Of a stretch of 64,000 bases of DNA, positions 42,692 to 50,934 are shown piece after piece. Source of the DNA: Vibrio owensii CAIM 1854 = LMG 25443. Lineage in GTDB: Bacteria > Pseudomonadota > Gammaproteobacteria > Enterobacterales > Vibrionaceae. A model generated the notes under the pieces. It saw only the letters and a program-made list of their open reading frames with translations, ran no database searches and was not told where the DNA came from. Every line of letters starts with the position of its first letter. Within the stretch, counting starts at the first letter, position 1. The position numbers and the translations under genes were made by a program. The stretch spans positions 1-64,000 of the forward strand of contig NZ_JPRD01000040.1 in NCBI RefSeq assembly GCF_000817815.1, in the 5' to 3' direction.

Positions 42692-42815
42692 CGGGTTGTG
42701 AGAGAAAACGATTTCGTCATCAGCCAAACAGAATGTTTTGCCTGTAAGTGTATGAAAAATATCCTTTTAACATGCTGTTAACTAAGTTTTTCAACAAAAG
42801 ATTTTCTCGGGTAGA

Positions 42816-42843
42816 TTGTGATTTAAAGGGAAAAGCGTAAATT
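42816..42843 (+). promoter_or_regulatory. Promoter of the CsrB-like RNA
   Basis: TTGTGA at 42816-42821, 16-base spacer, TAAATT at 42838-42843. Transcription would begin near 42850. The -35 and -10 are both imperfect, which fits dependence on the upstream activator site. Confidence 0.6.
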
Positions 42844-42849
42844 AAACCT

Positions 42850-43256
42850 TGTCGGCAGGAAGCAGACATGGAACAGGAAAGCACCAAGGATTTGGTCATC
42901 GTCAGGACGACGATTTGATTATTCAGGATGAGTGATCAAGCAAGGAGCGTAGGACATTGTAAGGATACATTCATCAATAGGATGTTGATGACTAAGGATA
43001 GACAATGGACCCCTCATTGGATTGAGGTAAGGACAGCATCAGGACGATGCAAAGGACACCGCTCAAGGAACAAGTGATGTGTGCTAACGGGGAATGTTAG
43101 CTATCAGGATGATAAGGACACCGCTAGGACGGCGACGTAAGGACTAAGCTGACGGATTCAGCCACTATTATGGATGATGCATGGAGCACTAATTAGTAGC
43201 CGGACTGCTGCGAGTAAGACTATGGCCCCGATACTTTTGTGTCGGGGTCTTTCTTA
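42850..43256 (+). ncRNA. CsrB/CsrC-family small regulatory RNA
   Basis: About 400 bases with no ORF but some 26 GGA triplets, of which about 18 are AGGA; many read as CAGGA, TAGGA or AAGGA. Repeated AGGA or GGA in short loops is how CsrB-type RNAs titrate the translational regulator CsrA. A phosphorylated VarA/UvrY site lies upstream and a strong terminator ends it. In vibrios CsrB, CsrC and CsrD share this design and act in the VarS/VarA-CsrA pathway, feeding into quorum sensing. I cannot say which of the three paralogues this is. Boundaries are predicted from the promoter and terminator, not mapped. Confidence 0.9.
43224..43256 (+). terminator. Intrinsic terminator of the CsrB-like RNA
   Basis: GCCCCGATA-cttttg-TGTCGGGGT followed by CTTTCTTATTT. 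Confidence 0.88.
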
Positions 43257-43407
43257 TTTATCGCGCTTTCATATTTTTGGATGATTGAAAGTAGGCGATA
43301 TCACATTATTTATAAATTCCTCATAACACTGAATAAAAAACAATCCAGATCAATATCCTTTCCAATCAGTTGGTTTAACTTTCGGCTTCTCTAAAAGGCG
43401 TTATGTG

Positions 43408-43462
43408 CCGCATACAAATCGATGGCTTTTCAATCGATAGCTCTTGAGCTTCTGCTATGCGG
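43408..43462 (+). other. Three-way-junction-like inverted repeat cluster before the GNAT gene
   Basis: Outer arms CCGCATA (43408-43414) and TATGCGG (43456-43462) enclose two adjacent hairpins, ATCGAT-ggcttttca-ATCGAT (43418-43438) and AGCTC-tt-GAGCT (43439-43450). The rest of the gap 43257-43495 is AT-rich and holds no gene. It ends about 22 bases before the AAGGA ribosome binding site of the next gene. Confidence 0.55.
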
Positions 43463-43495
43463 ATAAATTAAGTTTGCTGTAATCAAGGAACAGAT

Positions 43496-44002
43496 GTGAC
43501 CATAGTAACCAGAAGAATGCTTCTTCTACCCTACAATGAGTCGTTGCAACTAGAGTTCGTGATGTTGAATTGCTGCGCTAAAAATCGCGCAGAGATGAAT
43601 GGACCTCATACCGTGTCTTCTGCCAAACAGTTGTTTGAGAAGATTCTGGACGATGAGAATGTCCACAGTATGGCGGTGCTTGAGAGTACCAGCCGTGATT
43701 ATATGGGACACGTGTTCATTTCAAACCTAGATCATGAACCAGAGCTAGGGTTTATCTTTGATAAAGCTTATTGGGGTAAAGGGTTAGCGACAGAAGCGCT
43801 AAAGGCGTTTTTCCCGAAAGCGTGCCGTGAGCTTGGGCTACACAAAGTCAAAGCAAATGTGAATAGCCACCACAAAGCATCCATGGCAGTGCTGGAAAAA
43901 CTAGGATTTACAAAAAAGAGAGAAAGCAAGGACCTTTACGGCCCTTACTTTGAAATGGAATTTACAAGCGATGTGGCGGTAGGTGAAAGTTCAGCGGCCT
44001 AA
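43496..44002 (+). CDS. GNAT family N-acetyltransferase
   Basis: A 168-residue acetyltransferase of the RimJ/RimL type. The GTG at 43496 is used because AAGGA lies 6 bases upstream; an ATG two bases earlier is out of frame. The fold shows TRRMLLLPYNESLQ at the N-terminus, the acetyl-CoA segment region FIFDKAYWGKGLATEALKAF (about 90-108) and VNSHHKASMAVLEKLGFTKKRES. Such enzymes acetylate ribosomal proteins, peptides or small amines; the substrate is unknown. Its 3' end overlaps the convergent DUF3301 gene by 41 bases. Confidence 0.87.
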   Translation: MTIVTRRMLLLPYNESLQLEFVMLNCCAKNRAEMNGPHTVSSAKQLFEKILDDENVHSMAVLESTSRDYMGHVFISNLDHEPELGFIFDKAYWGKGLATEALKAFFPKACRELGLHKVKANVNSHHKASMAVLEKLGFTKKRESKDLYGPYFEMEFTSDVAVGESSAA

Positions 44003-44261
44003 ACCCGATCATCGTTAACTCTCCTTGGTAGCAATCATCACCAAGGGATGAAAACTCAAATTGATACACTGTATGCCAGCGCCAGATTCCGTCTGGCGTT
44101 TTCAATTTATGCGCACCAAATGCAATGCTGACCAATTGCAAATCTAATTGATCACACTTACGCGAAATAGCCGCTTTTGCCAACTCTGACTGACGTCGTT
44201 GTTGCCAAAACAAAAAACAAAAAAAGCACAGTCCTAAAATGGCTAGTAGGTCACCGATCAT
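43962..44261 (-). CDS. DUF3301 family membrane-anchored protein
   Basis: A 99-residue protein of unknown function. One N-terminal helix (GDLLAILGLCFFCFLFW) anchors it, followed by a basic segment (QQRRQSELAK), then a small domain with the conserved GIWRWHTVYQFEFSS. AAGGA lies 8 bases upstream of the ATG. It follows the DUF3549 gene with 13 bases between. The last 41 bases overlap the GNAT gene tail to tail. Confidence 0.85.
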   Translation of the reverse strand: MIGDLLAILGLCFFCFLFWQQRRQSELAKAAISRKCDQLDLQLVSIAFGAHKLKTPDGIWRWHTVYQFEFSSLGDDCYQGELTMIGFRPLNFHLPPHRL

Positions 44262-44274
44262 CCCTAATCCTTCA

Positions 44275-45312
44275 TTATCCCTTTGTTGCTTGCTGCAGTT
44301 TGACTAATGCCGTCGCTAGCTCTTCCGATGGGCTAGAGTGCAGCAAAGGTAGCAATACCATTCTTAGCTCTGGTAGCATAACTAAATCGGCAAACAATTG
44401 ATTAAATAGGGCTTGGTTCCCAGTTTGTGCGAGGCGCAGCAAAAATTGCTCAGCGACGCTTGCGTCAGCGAGTAGGTGCCAAGTACGGCCAGCGATGCCG
44501 ATCAACACTTCTTGGTGGCTCAAACGTGGGCTCTGTAAAATTGCCTTCAAGATTGGCAAGGAAATCTCGGTTGGTGCGCCCGCCAGAGCTCGAATCAAAG
44601 CAGAGAGTAAGAACAAGTCAGGTTCGTTGCTTTCAATTTCTTGCTTCGCTTTTTCCGCAATGCGCTCTGCCAAGCGTTCTTGTAGATCGACATGTTCAAG
44701 CGCGCCGAGTAGGGCGTAAAGTGGTTCATTAGGCAAGTGGTTAAGGGCTTTACGCAAAGTCACGGCATTTTGTTCTTTGCCTAAGCGTGCTGCCATATCA
44801 GTGATGCCTTGCAGACCAACGGTTTGCCAGTTGTCCCAACCTAGGTCACCGGTAAAGTAGTGCTGAGTGTGCTCGTAATACTGGCTGGTGGGTAAGTCTA
44901 AGTTCGCGCGAACTTGGCTGTGGAAGACAGCCATCTTTTCTTCTGCAGGTTTAAACGTGTATGGGTTGTTAGAAAGCTTTTGTTGTTGCTCTTCCGACAT
45001 TTCCTCACTCAGGCGAGTCCCCATCGCTTCAACGACGTATTTAATGAAGTTTCCGATGTCGGATTGCTTAAGCAAACCACGCTCATCCAGCTCAAACTTT
45101 AGAAACCAAATCCAAGGCTGCTTTTGCTCATTCCAGTACGCGATTGCGAGGTGCGCTTTACGCTGCATTGGGAATGGGTAAGGGCACTGGCCTTTTTCCA
45201 CATCCGCAAACACTTGTGCATCGATGGTTTTGATACGACGACCAAGGTCGAAGATTTGATATTCACAATGGCTGTTATTTAACAGCTGAGTGAGGGTTTG
45301 AATGTTTTCCAT
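44275..45312 (-). CDS. DUF3549 family protein
   Basis: A 345-residue cytosolic protein of unknown function. I chose ATG 45312 (ENIQTLTQLLNNSHCEYQIFDLGRR); the 30-codon extension further upstream overlaps the divergent yqcC promoter. The N-terminal part has EKGQCPYPFPMQRKAHLAIAYW; the C-terminal two thirds look like helical repeats (PLYALLGALEHVDLQERLAE, FLLSALIRALAGAP). It is a vibrio and relatives family. Divergent from yqcC, with 76 bases between start codons. Confidence 0.85.
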   Translation of the reverse strand: MENIQTLTQLLNNSHCEYQIFDLGRRIKTIDAQVFADVEKGQCPYPFPMQRKAHLAIAYWNEQKQPWIWFLKFELDERGLLKQSDIGNFIKYVVEAMGTRLSEEMSEEQQQKLSNNPYTFKPAEEKMAVFHSQVRANLDLPTSQYYEHTQHYFTGDLGWDNWQTVGLQGITDMAARLGKEQNAVTLRKALNHLPNEPLYALLGALEHVDLQERLAERIAEKAKQEIESNEPDLFLLSALIRALAGAPTEISLPILKAILQSPRLSHQEVLIGIAGRTWHLLADASVAEQFLLRLAQTGNQALFNQLFADLVMLPELRMVLLPLLHSSPSEELATALVKLQQATKG

Positions 45313-45388
45313 TAAATACGACATCCTAATGTTCTTTTCACAAGAAATGGTATCATTCTCGGCTAATTCAAGGTTCGAGACGGAATTA

Positions 45389-45703
45389 ATGGCAACAAAC
45401 ACCCAATTGGTCGACTTACTTCAACAACTTGAAGCACAATTGCGCCATCATGAGCTGTGGCAGCACACTATGCCATCAGAACAAGCACTGCAAAGCACGG
45501 AACCATTTGCTATTGATACACTTCATCCGCATGAGTGGTTGCAGTGGATCTTTATTGCCCGTATGCATGCGTTAGTGGAAAGTAACCAACCTTTACCTCG
45601 CGGTTTTTCTATTGAACCGTATTTTGCAGAAGCGTGGAAACAAGAGCCGCATTACGCCGAGCTATTAGTGACTATTCGAACCATCGACGAACTATGTAAG
45701 TAA
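45389..45703 (+). CDS. yqcC: YqcC family protein (DUF446)
   Basis: A 104-residue helical protein of unknown function (E. coli YqcC 109). I chose ATG 45389 (ATNTQLVDLLQQLEAQLRHHELW); the longer frame to 45302 has no such homology. PFAIDTLHPHEWLQWIFIARM and LPRGFSIEPYFAEAW are the conserved phrases. It precedes truC by 5 bases, the same pairing as in E. coli. Confidence 0.9.
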   Translation: MATNTQLVDLLQQLEAQLRHHELWQHTMPSEQALQSTEPFAIDTLHPHEWLQWIFIARMHALVESNQPLPRGFSIEPYFAEAWKQEPHYAELLVTIRTIDELCK

Positions 45704-45708
45704 CCTCA

Positions 45709-46476
45709 ATGTCAGAACAAGAAACATCACCATCTGTTGAACCCGTTTTATTAGAGATCGTTTATCAGGACGAGTACTTTGTTGCGGTCAACAAACCTGC
45801 CGGAATGCTAGTGCACCGTAGTTGGTTGGATAAGCATGAGACTCAATTCGTGATGCAAACGCTGCGCGATCAAATTGGGCAGCATGTGTTTCCACTGCAT
45901 CGCTTGGATCGCCCAACCTCAGGTGTACTTGTGTTTGCTTTATCCAGTGAAGTTGCTTCACAAGTCATGCCTATGTTTGCTGAGCACAAGATGGAGAAAA
46001 CCTATCATGCGATCGTTCGAGGCTGGATCGAGGAAGAAGGCGTACTGGATTACGCTCTGAAAGTTGAACTCGATAAGATTGCCGATAAGTTTGCTTCGCA
46101 AGAGAAAGAAGCACAAGAAGCAGTAACGGCATACAAACCGCTAGCAAAAGTGGAAGTTCCTTATTCAACAGGTAAGTTCCCGACCACACGATACTGTTTG
46201 ATGGAAATGAAGCCAAAGACAGGGCGTAAGCATCAGTTGCGTCGTCACATGGCTCACCTACGTCATCCAATCGTTGGTGATACGACACACGGTGATGGCA
46301 AGCACAACAAGTTGTACCGTACCGAATTCGATTCTCATCGACTGTTGCTGCATGCATCAGAGTTGCGCTTTGTGCATCCGTTTACCGATGAAGAAATCGT
46401 GATGAAAGCCAATATCGATGAAACTTGGCAGCAGTTATTTGCGAGATTTGAGTGGGATGCATCGTTGGTGCAATAA
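45709..46476 (+). CDS. truC: tRNA pseudouridine(65) synthase TruC
   Basis: Converts U65 to pseudouridine in tRNA-Ile1 and tRNA-Asp. RluA-family enzyme of 255 residues. The catalytic aspartate lies in HRLDRPTSGVLVFA (about residue 65), and KTGRKHQLRRHMAHLRHPIVGD is the RluA-family C-terminal motif. Yeast-like short N-terminus without an S4 domain fits TruC. It forms an operon with yqcC and is ended by a strong terminator. Confidence 0.94.
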   Translation: MSEQETSPSVEPVLLEIVYQDEYFVAVNKPAGMLVHRSWLDKHETQFVMQTLRDQIGQHVFPLHRLDRPTSGVLVFALSSEVASQVMPMFAEHKMEKTYHAIVRGWIEEEGVLDYALKVELDKIADKFASQEKEAQEAVTAYKPLAKVEVPYSTGKFPTTRYCLMEMKPKTGRKHQLRRHMAHLRHPIVGDTTHGDGKHNKLYRTEFDSHRLLLHASELRFVHPFTDEEIVMKANIDETWQQLFARFEWDASLVQ

Positions 46477-46515
46477 GCGGTTAGGTTGATCCGCTATTCG
46501 CTGTATTAAACAAAG

Positions 46516-46549
46516 AAAGGGGGTTGGTATCGGTACCAACCCCCTTTTT
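46516..46549. terminator. Terminator after truC
   Basis: AAAGGGGGTTGGTA-tcgg-TACCAACCCCCTTTTTAATTTTT. The left A tract means it can also end the convergent yaeH message, whose stop is 21 bases away. Confidence 0.92.
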
Positions 46550-46569
46550 AATTTTTCAGTCTTAATGCT

Positions 46570-46953
46570 TTATTTCAGCTTTTCTAGATCCGCTTCGATC
46601 TCGGCGATCTTACTGGAAACGACCTTCTCCAAATGACGAAGATCAGAGAGAATCTTCTCTTTTACATCCACTTCAGCCACTTTCACAGGCTTGGTGATCT
46701 TGTTTAGCTCATCGATCACAAGCGTTAGGTTACGGTTGATTTCGGTTACTTCTTTGTATTTATGACTGCCGCTATCTACTAATACATTTTTAACTTGGCG
46801 TGGGTATTTGAACTTCACGCTCTTAGCGAAAAACTCGCCTTTCTGTTTGTGAAAGTAGATCTTTAGGACGTCTTTGTGTGCTTCTTGGCGCAGGGAGTAA
46901 CGTTCAATCTGTTTCGGGTCATGGATGCCCAAACCAGTGAGGTGTGGATACAT
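46570..46953 (-). CDS. yaeH: UPF0325 family protein YaeH
   Basis: A 127-residue conserved protein of unknown function. IERYSLRQEAHKDVLKIYF, KGEFFAKSVKFKYPRQ and ILSDLRHLEKVVSSKIAEIE match E. coli YaeH closely. It is preceded by AGAGGTAG. In E. coli yaeH is next to dapD-glnD-map; here glnD and map are next and dapD is absent. Confidence 0.9.
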   Translation of the reverse strand: MYPHLTGLGIHDPKQIERYSLRQEAHKDVLKIYFHKQKGEFFAKSVKFKYPRQVKNVLVDSGSHKYKEVTEINRNLTLVIDELNKITKPVKVAEVDVKEKILSDLRHLEKVVSSKIAEIEADLEKLK

Positions 46954-47044
46954 AGGCTACCTCTGTGTATTGAATTGGAGTCCATACAACTGTAGCAGCC
47001 CATTTATGAGCTAGATAGCTGATATTTAGTCAAATTGCTCAACT

Positions 47045-47074
47045 TGTGGGCAAGATCGCTATCGTTCTTGCCCA
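47045..47074 (-). terminator. Hairpin after glnD
   Basis: GTGGGCAAGA-tcgctatcgt-TCTTGCCCAC, 10-bp perfect arms, 32 bases after the glnD stop. No T tract, so it may be a Rho-dependent or stabilising structure. Confidence 0.5.
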
Positions 47075-47105
47075 CCTTAGTTGTTGATCAAGCGCTGGTT
47101 TTCTC

Positions 47106-49730
47106 TCAAGCCGAAACTGGGTCAGAGAGTTTTTCAATCAGCTTTTCACGCAACTCGTCTTGTTGCTCTTCACTGAGCCTGCCGCCAGCTTCACTCGTCA
47201 GAATAAACAAGTCTTCAGCGCGCTCACCAATGGTGGTGATTTTTGCCGCATGTAGGTTAATGCCCAAATCAGCAAAGGTACGTCCCACTTTTGCCAGAAG
47301 CCCTGGTGTATCGAGAGCGACAAACTCCATCAAAGTGCGCTTTTTGCTCTTGGTTGGCAGGAAGTCGACTTTGGTTTTAACGTTGAAATGCTGAAGTTTA
47401 TTTGGTGTACGGCGCGTCTTAATTTTCGTCGGACGACCATCTTCCAGTACGTGTGTAATGTGTTTGGTCACTGCGCTGTGACGACCTTCTTCAATCGCTT
47501 TACCATGTTGGTCAAGTACCATAAAGGTATCGAGTACATAACCATCTTTACTGGTCATGATTTGCGCGTCGTGTACGTTGAAGTTGCGACGGTCAAGCTC
47601 AGCAACGACGGTAGCAAACAGTGCTGGTTGGTCCGGGCTGTAGACGAACACTTCAGTACCGCCACGAGTGGCCTTCTTACTGATCAGAACCAACGGCTTA
47701 CTTGGATCTTCCATACGAAGTAAATGTTCGCAGTGCCAAGCGATTTGCTTGTGGGTATGACGCAAGAAGTAATCGGCTTTAAAGCGTTGCCACAGCACTT
47801 CAATTTCACGAGCAGAGAAGCCTTCTTTGCGTAATAGGGCTGAGGCCATTTGTTGGTTATGACGAATACGCTCACGTACATCTACAGGGTTTTCTAGGCC
47901 ACGGCGCAGCGCACGTTGGGTGGAATAGAACAATTCCGCGAGCAAGGTGCGTTTCCAGCTGTTCCAAAGTTCAGGGTTGGTCGCGCAGATATCAGCTACC
48001 GTCAGACACACAAGGTACTCAAGGTACTCTTCATCACGCACTTGCTTGGCAAACTCGGTAATCACGTCCGGATCGTAAATATCTCGGCGTTGAGCCGTCA
48101 CGGACATCAATAAGTGATGCCTTACTAGCCAACTTACCAATTTCGCTTCTGGCTTAGACAAGCCGTGTTCAATACAGAAATCGTACGCTTCACCTTCCCC
48201 GATTACCGAATGGTCACCACCACGCCCTTTGCCGATATCATGGAAAATCGCGGCCAGAATCAGTAGCTCTTTCTTCTGAATTCGAGGATAAACTTCGCAG
48301 CAAATTGGATGCTTGCTGTGGTTCTCTGCGTAGCTGAAGGTATTAATGTGCTTGAGCAGACGAATACTGTGCTCATCCACAGTATATACATGGAATAGGT
48401 CGAATTGCATCTGACCAACAATTTGGCTCCATTGCGGAAGATACGCCGCCAGTACGCCAAGCTTGTGCATTAGACTGAACGCCTTATGCAGCGCATTTGG
48501 ATGACGACACAGCGCCATAAACTTTTCACGCGCTTCTGGAATAGTGTGCAAGAACTTGTTCAATCGACGACGCGCAGTACGTAACTGACGCAACGTAGGA
48601 GGGCTCACGCCTTCAATGCTCGAATCATTGGCGATGTGCAGGAACATATCCAAAATGGTTTCGGGACGAGCTTGGAACAGCGCAGGTTTGCGAGCCTCGA
48701 TCAGTGAACCACGGCGTTGGAAATCTTCGTCGATGATTTCAGCGTCTTGTGAGGCCCCGCCGTTGATGATGGCTTGGTCGAACAGTTTGAGCAGCATCTT
48801 ATTAAGTTCTGCCACACGACGCAGAGTGCGGTAGAACTCCTTCATCATCATTTCGACGCCGCGATTGCCTTCACCAACATACCCAAGGTGCTCCGCGACT
48901 TGCGCTTGGTGGGCAAAGGTTAAACGGTTGTCATAACGACGGAGTTCAATATGCAGTGCAAAACGCACGCGCCATAAGAAATCCTGACATTCAACCAACT
49001 CACGGTATTCCGCATCGGTCAGGAAGCCATAGCGACTCATCTCTAGTAACGATGTCGCGCCAAAATGACGGCGTGCCACCCAGCTTAAAGTGTGAATGTC
49101 ACGCAAGCCGCCCGGCGTGGACTTGATGTCGGGTTCGAGGTTGTAGGTGGTGTCATGGTAGCGCGCGTGGCGTTCACGCTGCTCCTGAATCTTGGCACGG
49201 TAAAAAGTTTCGCTTGGCCAGAAAGAATCAGATAACACCACTTTCTTTAAGGCTTGGAAGGTGTCTTCACTTCCGCAAAGCAAACGCGCTTCTTGCAGGT
49301 TCGTGGCAACGGTTAAGTCTGAACGTCCAATCTCTGCACATTCATCAACAGTGCGCACTGCGTGGCCGACTTCTAGGCGTAAATCCCACAATAGGGTAAT
49401 GAACTCACTGATTTTAGCTTCCAGAGCATTTGGCAGCTTGTTCTTCGACAGAATCAAAATGTCGATATCAGACAGAGGATGTAACTCACCACGCCCGTAA
49501 CCGCCGACGGCAACTAAGGAAATATTATGGATGTCGTTGAATCCGAAGTGTTGCCATAAACGATTGAGGAGTAAATCCATGTACTCAGCGCGTGACAAAA
49601 CAAGGTTGGTCACAGGGTGGTGCTGTAGAAATTCTTCTTTTTGGTATGAACTGAATTTTTCGAGTTCTTGCTTAAGTTCACCGATGTTTATCTGTTCATC
49701 GGTAAACGTAAGAGGTGACTGAAGGGTCAT
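47106..49730 (-). CDS. glnD: Bifunctional uridylyltransferase/uridylyl-removing enzyme GlnD
   Basis: Senses glutamine and uridylylates or de-uridylylates PII (GlnB/GlnK), controlling nitrogen assimilation. 874 residues. The nucleotidyltransferase motif GGYGRGELHPLSDIDILIL (about 70-90) carries the two catalytic aspartates. The HD hydrolase domain has LAAIFHDIGKGRGGDHS. Two C-terminal ACT domains bind glutamine (TEVFVYSPDQPALFATVVAEL and LMEFVALDTPGLLAKVGRTF). It has its own start 100 bases after the map stop, with a terminator between, so it is probably independent of map. Confidence 0.96.
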   Translation of the reverse strand: MTLQSPLTFTDEQINIGELKQELEKFSSYQKEEFLQHHPVTNLVLSRAEYMDLLLNRLWQHFGFNDIHNISLVAVGGYGRGELHPLSDIDILILSKNKLPNALEAKISEFITLLWDLRLEVGHAVRTVDECAEIGRSDLTVATNLQEARLLCGSEDTFQALKKVVLSDSFWPSETFYRAKIQEQRERHARYHDTTYNLEPDIKSTPGGLRDIHTLSWVARRHFGATSLLEMSRYGFLTDAEYRELVECQDFLWRVRFALHIELRRYDNRLTFAHQAQVAEHLGYVGEGNRGVEMMMKEFYRTLRRVAELNKMLLKLFDQAIINGGASQDAEIIDEDFQRRGSLIEARKPALFQARPETILDMFLHIANDSSIEGVSPPTLRQLRTARRRLNKFLHTIPEAREKFMALCRHPNALHKAFSLMHKLGVLAAYLPQWSQIVGQMQFDLFHVYTVDEHSIRLLKHINTFSYAENHSKHPICCEVYPRIQKKELLILAAIFHDIGKGRGGDHSVIGEGEAYDFCIEHGLSKPEAKLVSWLVRHHLLMSVTAQRRDIYDPDVITEFAKQVRDEEYLEYLVCLTVADICATNPELWNSWKRTLLAELFYSTQRALRRGLENPVDVRERIRHNQQMASALLRKEGFSAREIEVLWQRFKADYFLRHTHKQIAWHCEHLLRMEDPSKPLVLISKKATRGGTEVFVYSPDQPALFATVVAELDRRNFNVHDAQIMTSKDGYVLDTFMVLDQHGKAIEEGRHSAVTKHITHVLEDGRPTKIKTRRTPNKLQHFNVKTKVDFLPTKSKKRTLMEFVALDTPGLLAKVGRTFADLGINLHAAKITTIGERAEDLFILTSEAGGRLSEEQQDELREKLIEKLSDPVSA

Positions 49731-49784
49731 ATTTGCTATCCGTGCAAGCTAAAACTATTAGCAATCTAACAAATTTGCTGCAGA

Positions 49785-49815
49785 TAAAAAATATCCCCGC
49801 ATGGGCGGGGATATG
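49785..49815 (-). terminator. Intrinsic terminator of map
   Basis: Minus strand: ATCCCCGC-ccat-GCGGGGAT followed by ATTTTTTA, 16 bases past the map stop. Confidence 0.87.
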
Positions 49816-49830
49816 GAAAGTGATGGGCGA

Positions 49831-50709
49831 TTAAACGTTTTTCATAATTCGTGGAATGGTATCATCGCTGCGAAGCGTTAGTACTTCACAACCTTCTTTG
49901 GTCACCACGATGGTGTGTTCCCACTGTGCTGAGTTTTTACCGTCACCAGTGTAAACCGTCCAATCATCTTGAGCATCAACAGTACAACCGAATTTACCCG
50001 CGTTGATCATTGGTTCGATAGTAAAACACATGCCTTCTTTTAGTACGCGGCGGTCTTTGTTCTTGTAGTGAACCACTTGTGGCTCTTCGTGGAACTCATC
50101 ACCGATACCGTGACCACAGAAGTCCTTAACAATAGAGAACTTGTTACGTGGGTTGTTCTTGTTGTTTTCTTTGATGTACTTCTCGATTGCTGTACCGATA
50201 TCACCAACTGTTGCACCAGGCTTAACTTGACGCATACCGATGTATAGAGACTCTTGAGCAACCATACACAGACGTTTGTTTGCTGGAGATACATCACCAA
50301 CTAGGAACATCTTAGAAGTGTCACCGTGGTAACCTTGTGGACGAACGCTTAGATCTGCGTTTTCATCGTTAGGTACGATAACCGTGATATCAACGTTAAT
50401 GATGTCGCCATCTTTAAGTACAGCTGGCTTCATTTGGCCATTTGCACCTTTTTCATCTTCTGTCGCAGGGATGCCGTGACAAACGATGTGGTTGATTGAC
50501 GTACAGATTGATTTAGGGAATCCATGGTAATCAAGCGGTGCAGAGTAAGCGCCACGCTCTAGAGCGTAATCGTGACAGATTTTGTTTAATTCTTCTGTCG
50601 TCACACCCGCCTTGATGTGCGGTTCGATCATTTCTAGAGTGTCTGCGGCTAGCTTGCCCGCAATACGCATGCGTTCGATTTCTTCAGCAGTTTTAATCTT
50701 GATTGACAT
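49831..50709 (-). CDS. map: Methionine aminopeptidase type I
   Basis: Removes the initiator Met from nascent proteins. 292 residues, 28 more than E. coli Map. The metal ligands are intact: Asp in INVDITVIV, Asp in YHGDTSKMF, His in FCGHGIGDEFHEEP, and Glu in FTIEPMIN and WEHTIVV. The additional length comes from two insertions flanking the catalytic region, EDEKGANGQMKPA after CHGIPAT and PNDENADLSVRPQG before YHGD. It is divergent from rpsB, as in E. coli. Confidence 0.95.
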   Translation of the reverse strand: MSIKIKTAEEIERMRIAGKLAADTLEMIEPHIKAGVTTEELNKICHDYALERGAYSAPLDYHGFPKSICTSINHIVCHGIPATEDEKGANGQMKPAVLKDGDIINVDITVIVPNDENADLSVRPQGYHGDTSKMFLVGDVSPANKRLCMVAQESLYIGMRQVKPGATVGDIGTAIEKYIKENNKNNPRNKFSIVKDFCGHGIGDEFHEEPQVVHYKNKDRRVLKEGMCFTIEPMINAGKFGCTVDAQDDWTVYTGDGKNSAQWEHTIVVTKEGCEVLTLRSDDTIPRIMKNV

Positions 50710-50918
50710 TGGCTTTCTCTACTTATTCGTAAGCACGTGAACGTGCGAATGCGCGCATTCTATCAGACATCTTGCGGTTAACCCAAGCCAGTTAAGAATA
50801 TGAGTCATTCTTACTTGAAGTCTAGTCATGGAATTTAGAAGAGAGTAGGGATAGGTGTGATAGGGAAATTAGAATTGTAAGAAACAATTTTTACTAGCCA
50901 TCTTAGGCTAAAATATGG

Positions 50919-50931
50919 TATAAAGCGCGCC
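50919..50931 (+). promoter_or_regulatory. rpsB promoter -10 and GC-rich discriminator
   Basis: TATAAA at 50919-50924 is followed by GCGCGCC, the GC-rich discriminator typical of stringently controlled ribosomal promoters. I do not see a consensus -35 at 17 bases; AT-rich sequence lies upstream. Confidence 0.5.
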
Positions 50932-50934
50932 GGA

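Noticed and set aside
42585..42850. A protein gene in the gap before the CsrB-like RNA
   Set aside because: Frames are short, and the region carries the VarA site and promoter instead.
47045..47074. glnD hairpin as a strong terminator
   Set aside because: The stem is good, but no T tract follows on the minus strand; kept only as a low-confidence feature.
46954..47105. Missing dapD between yaeH and glnD
   Set aside because: dapD is here in E. coli. The gap is 150 bases with only a hairpin and no gene remnant, so this is a normal lineage difference, not a deletion scar.
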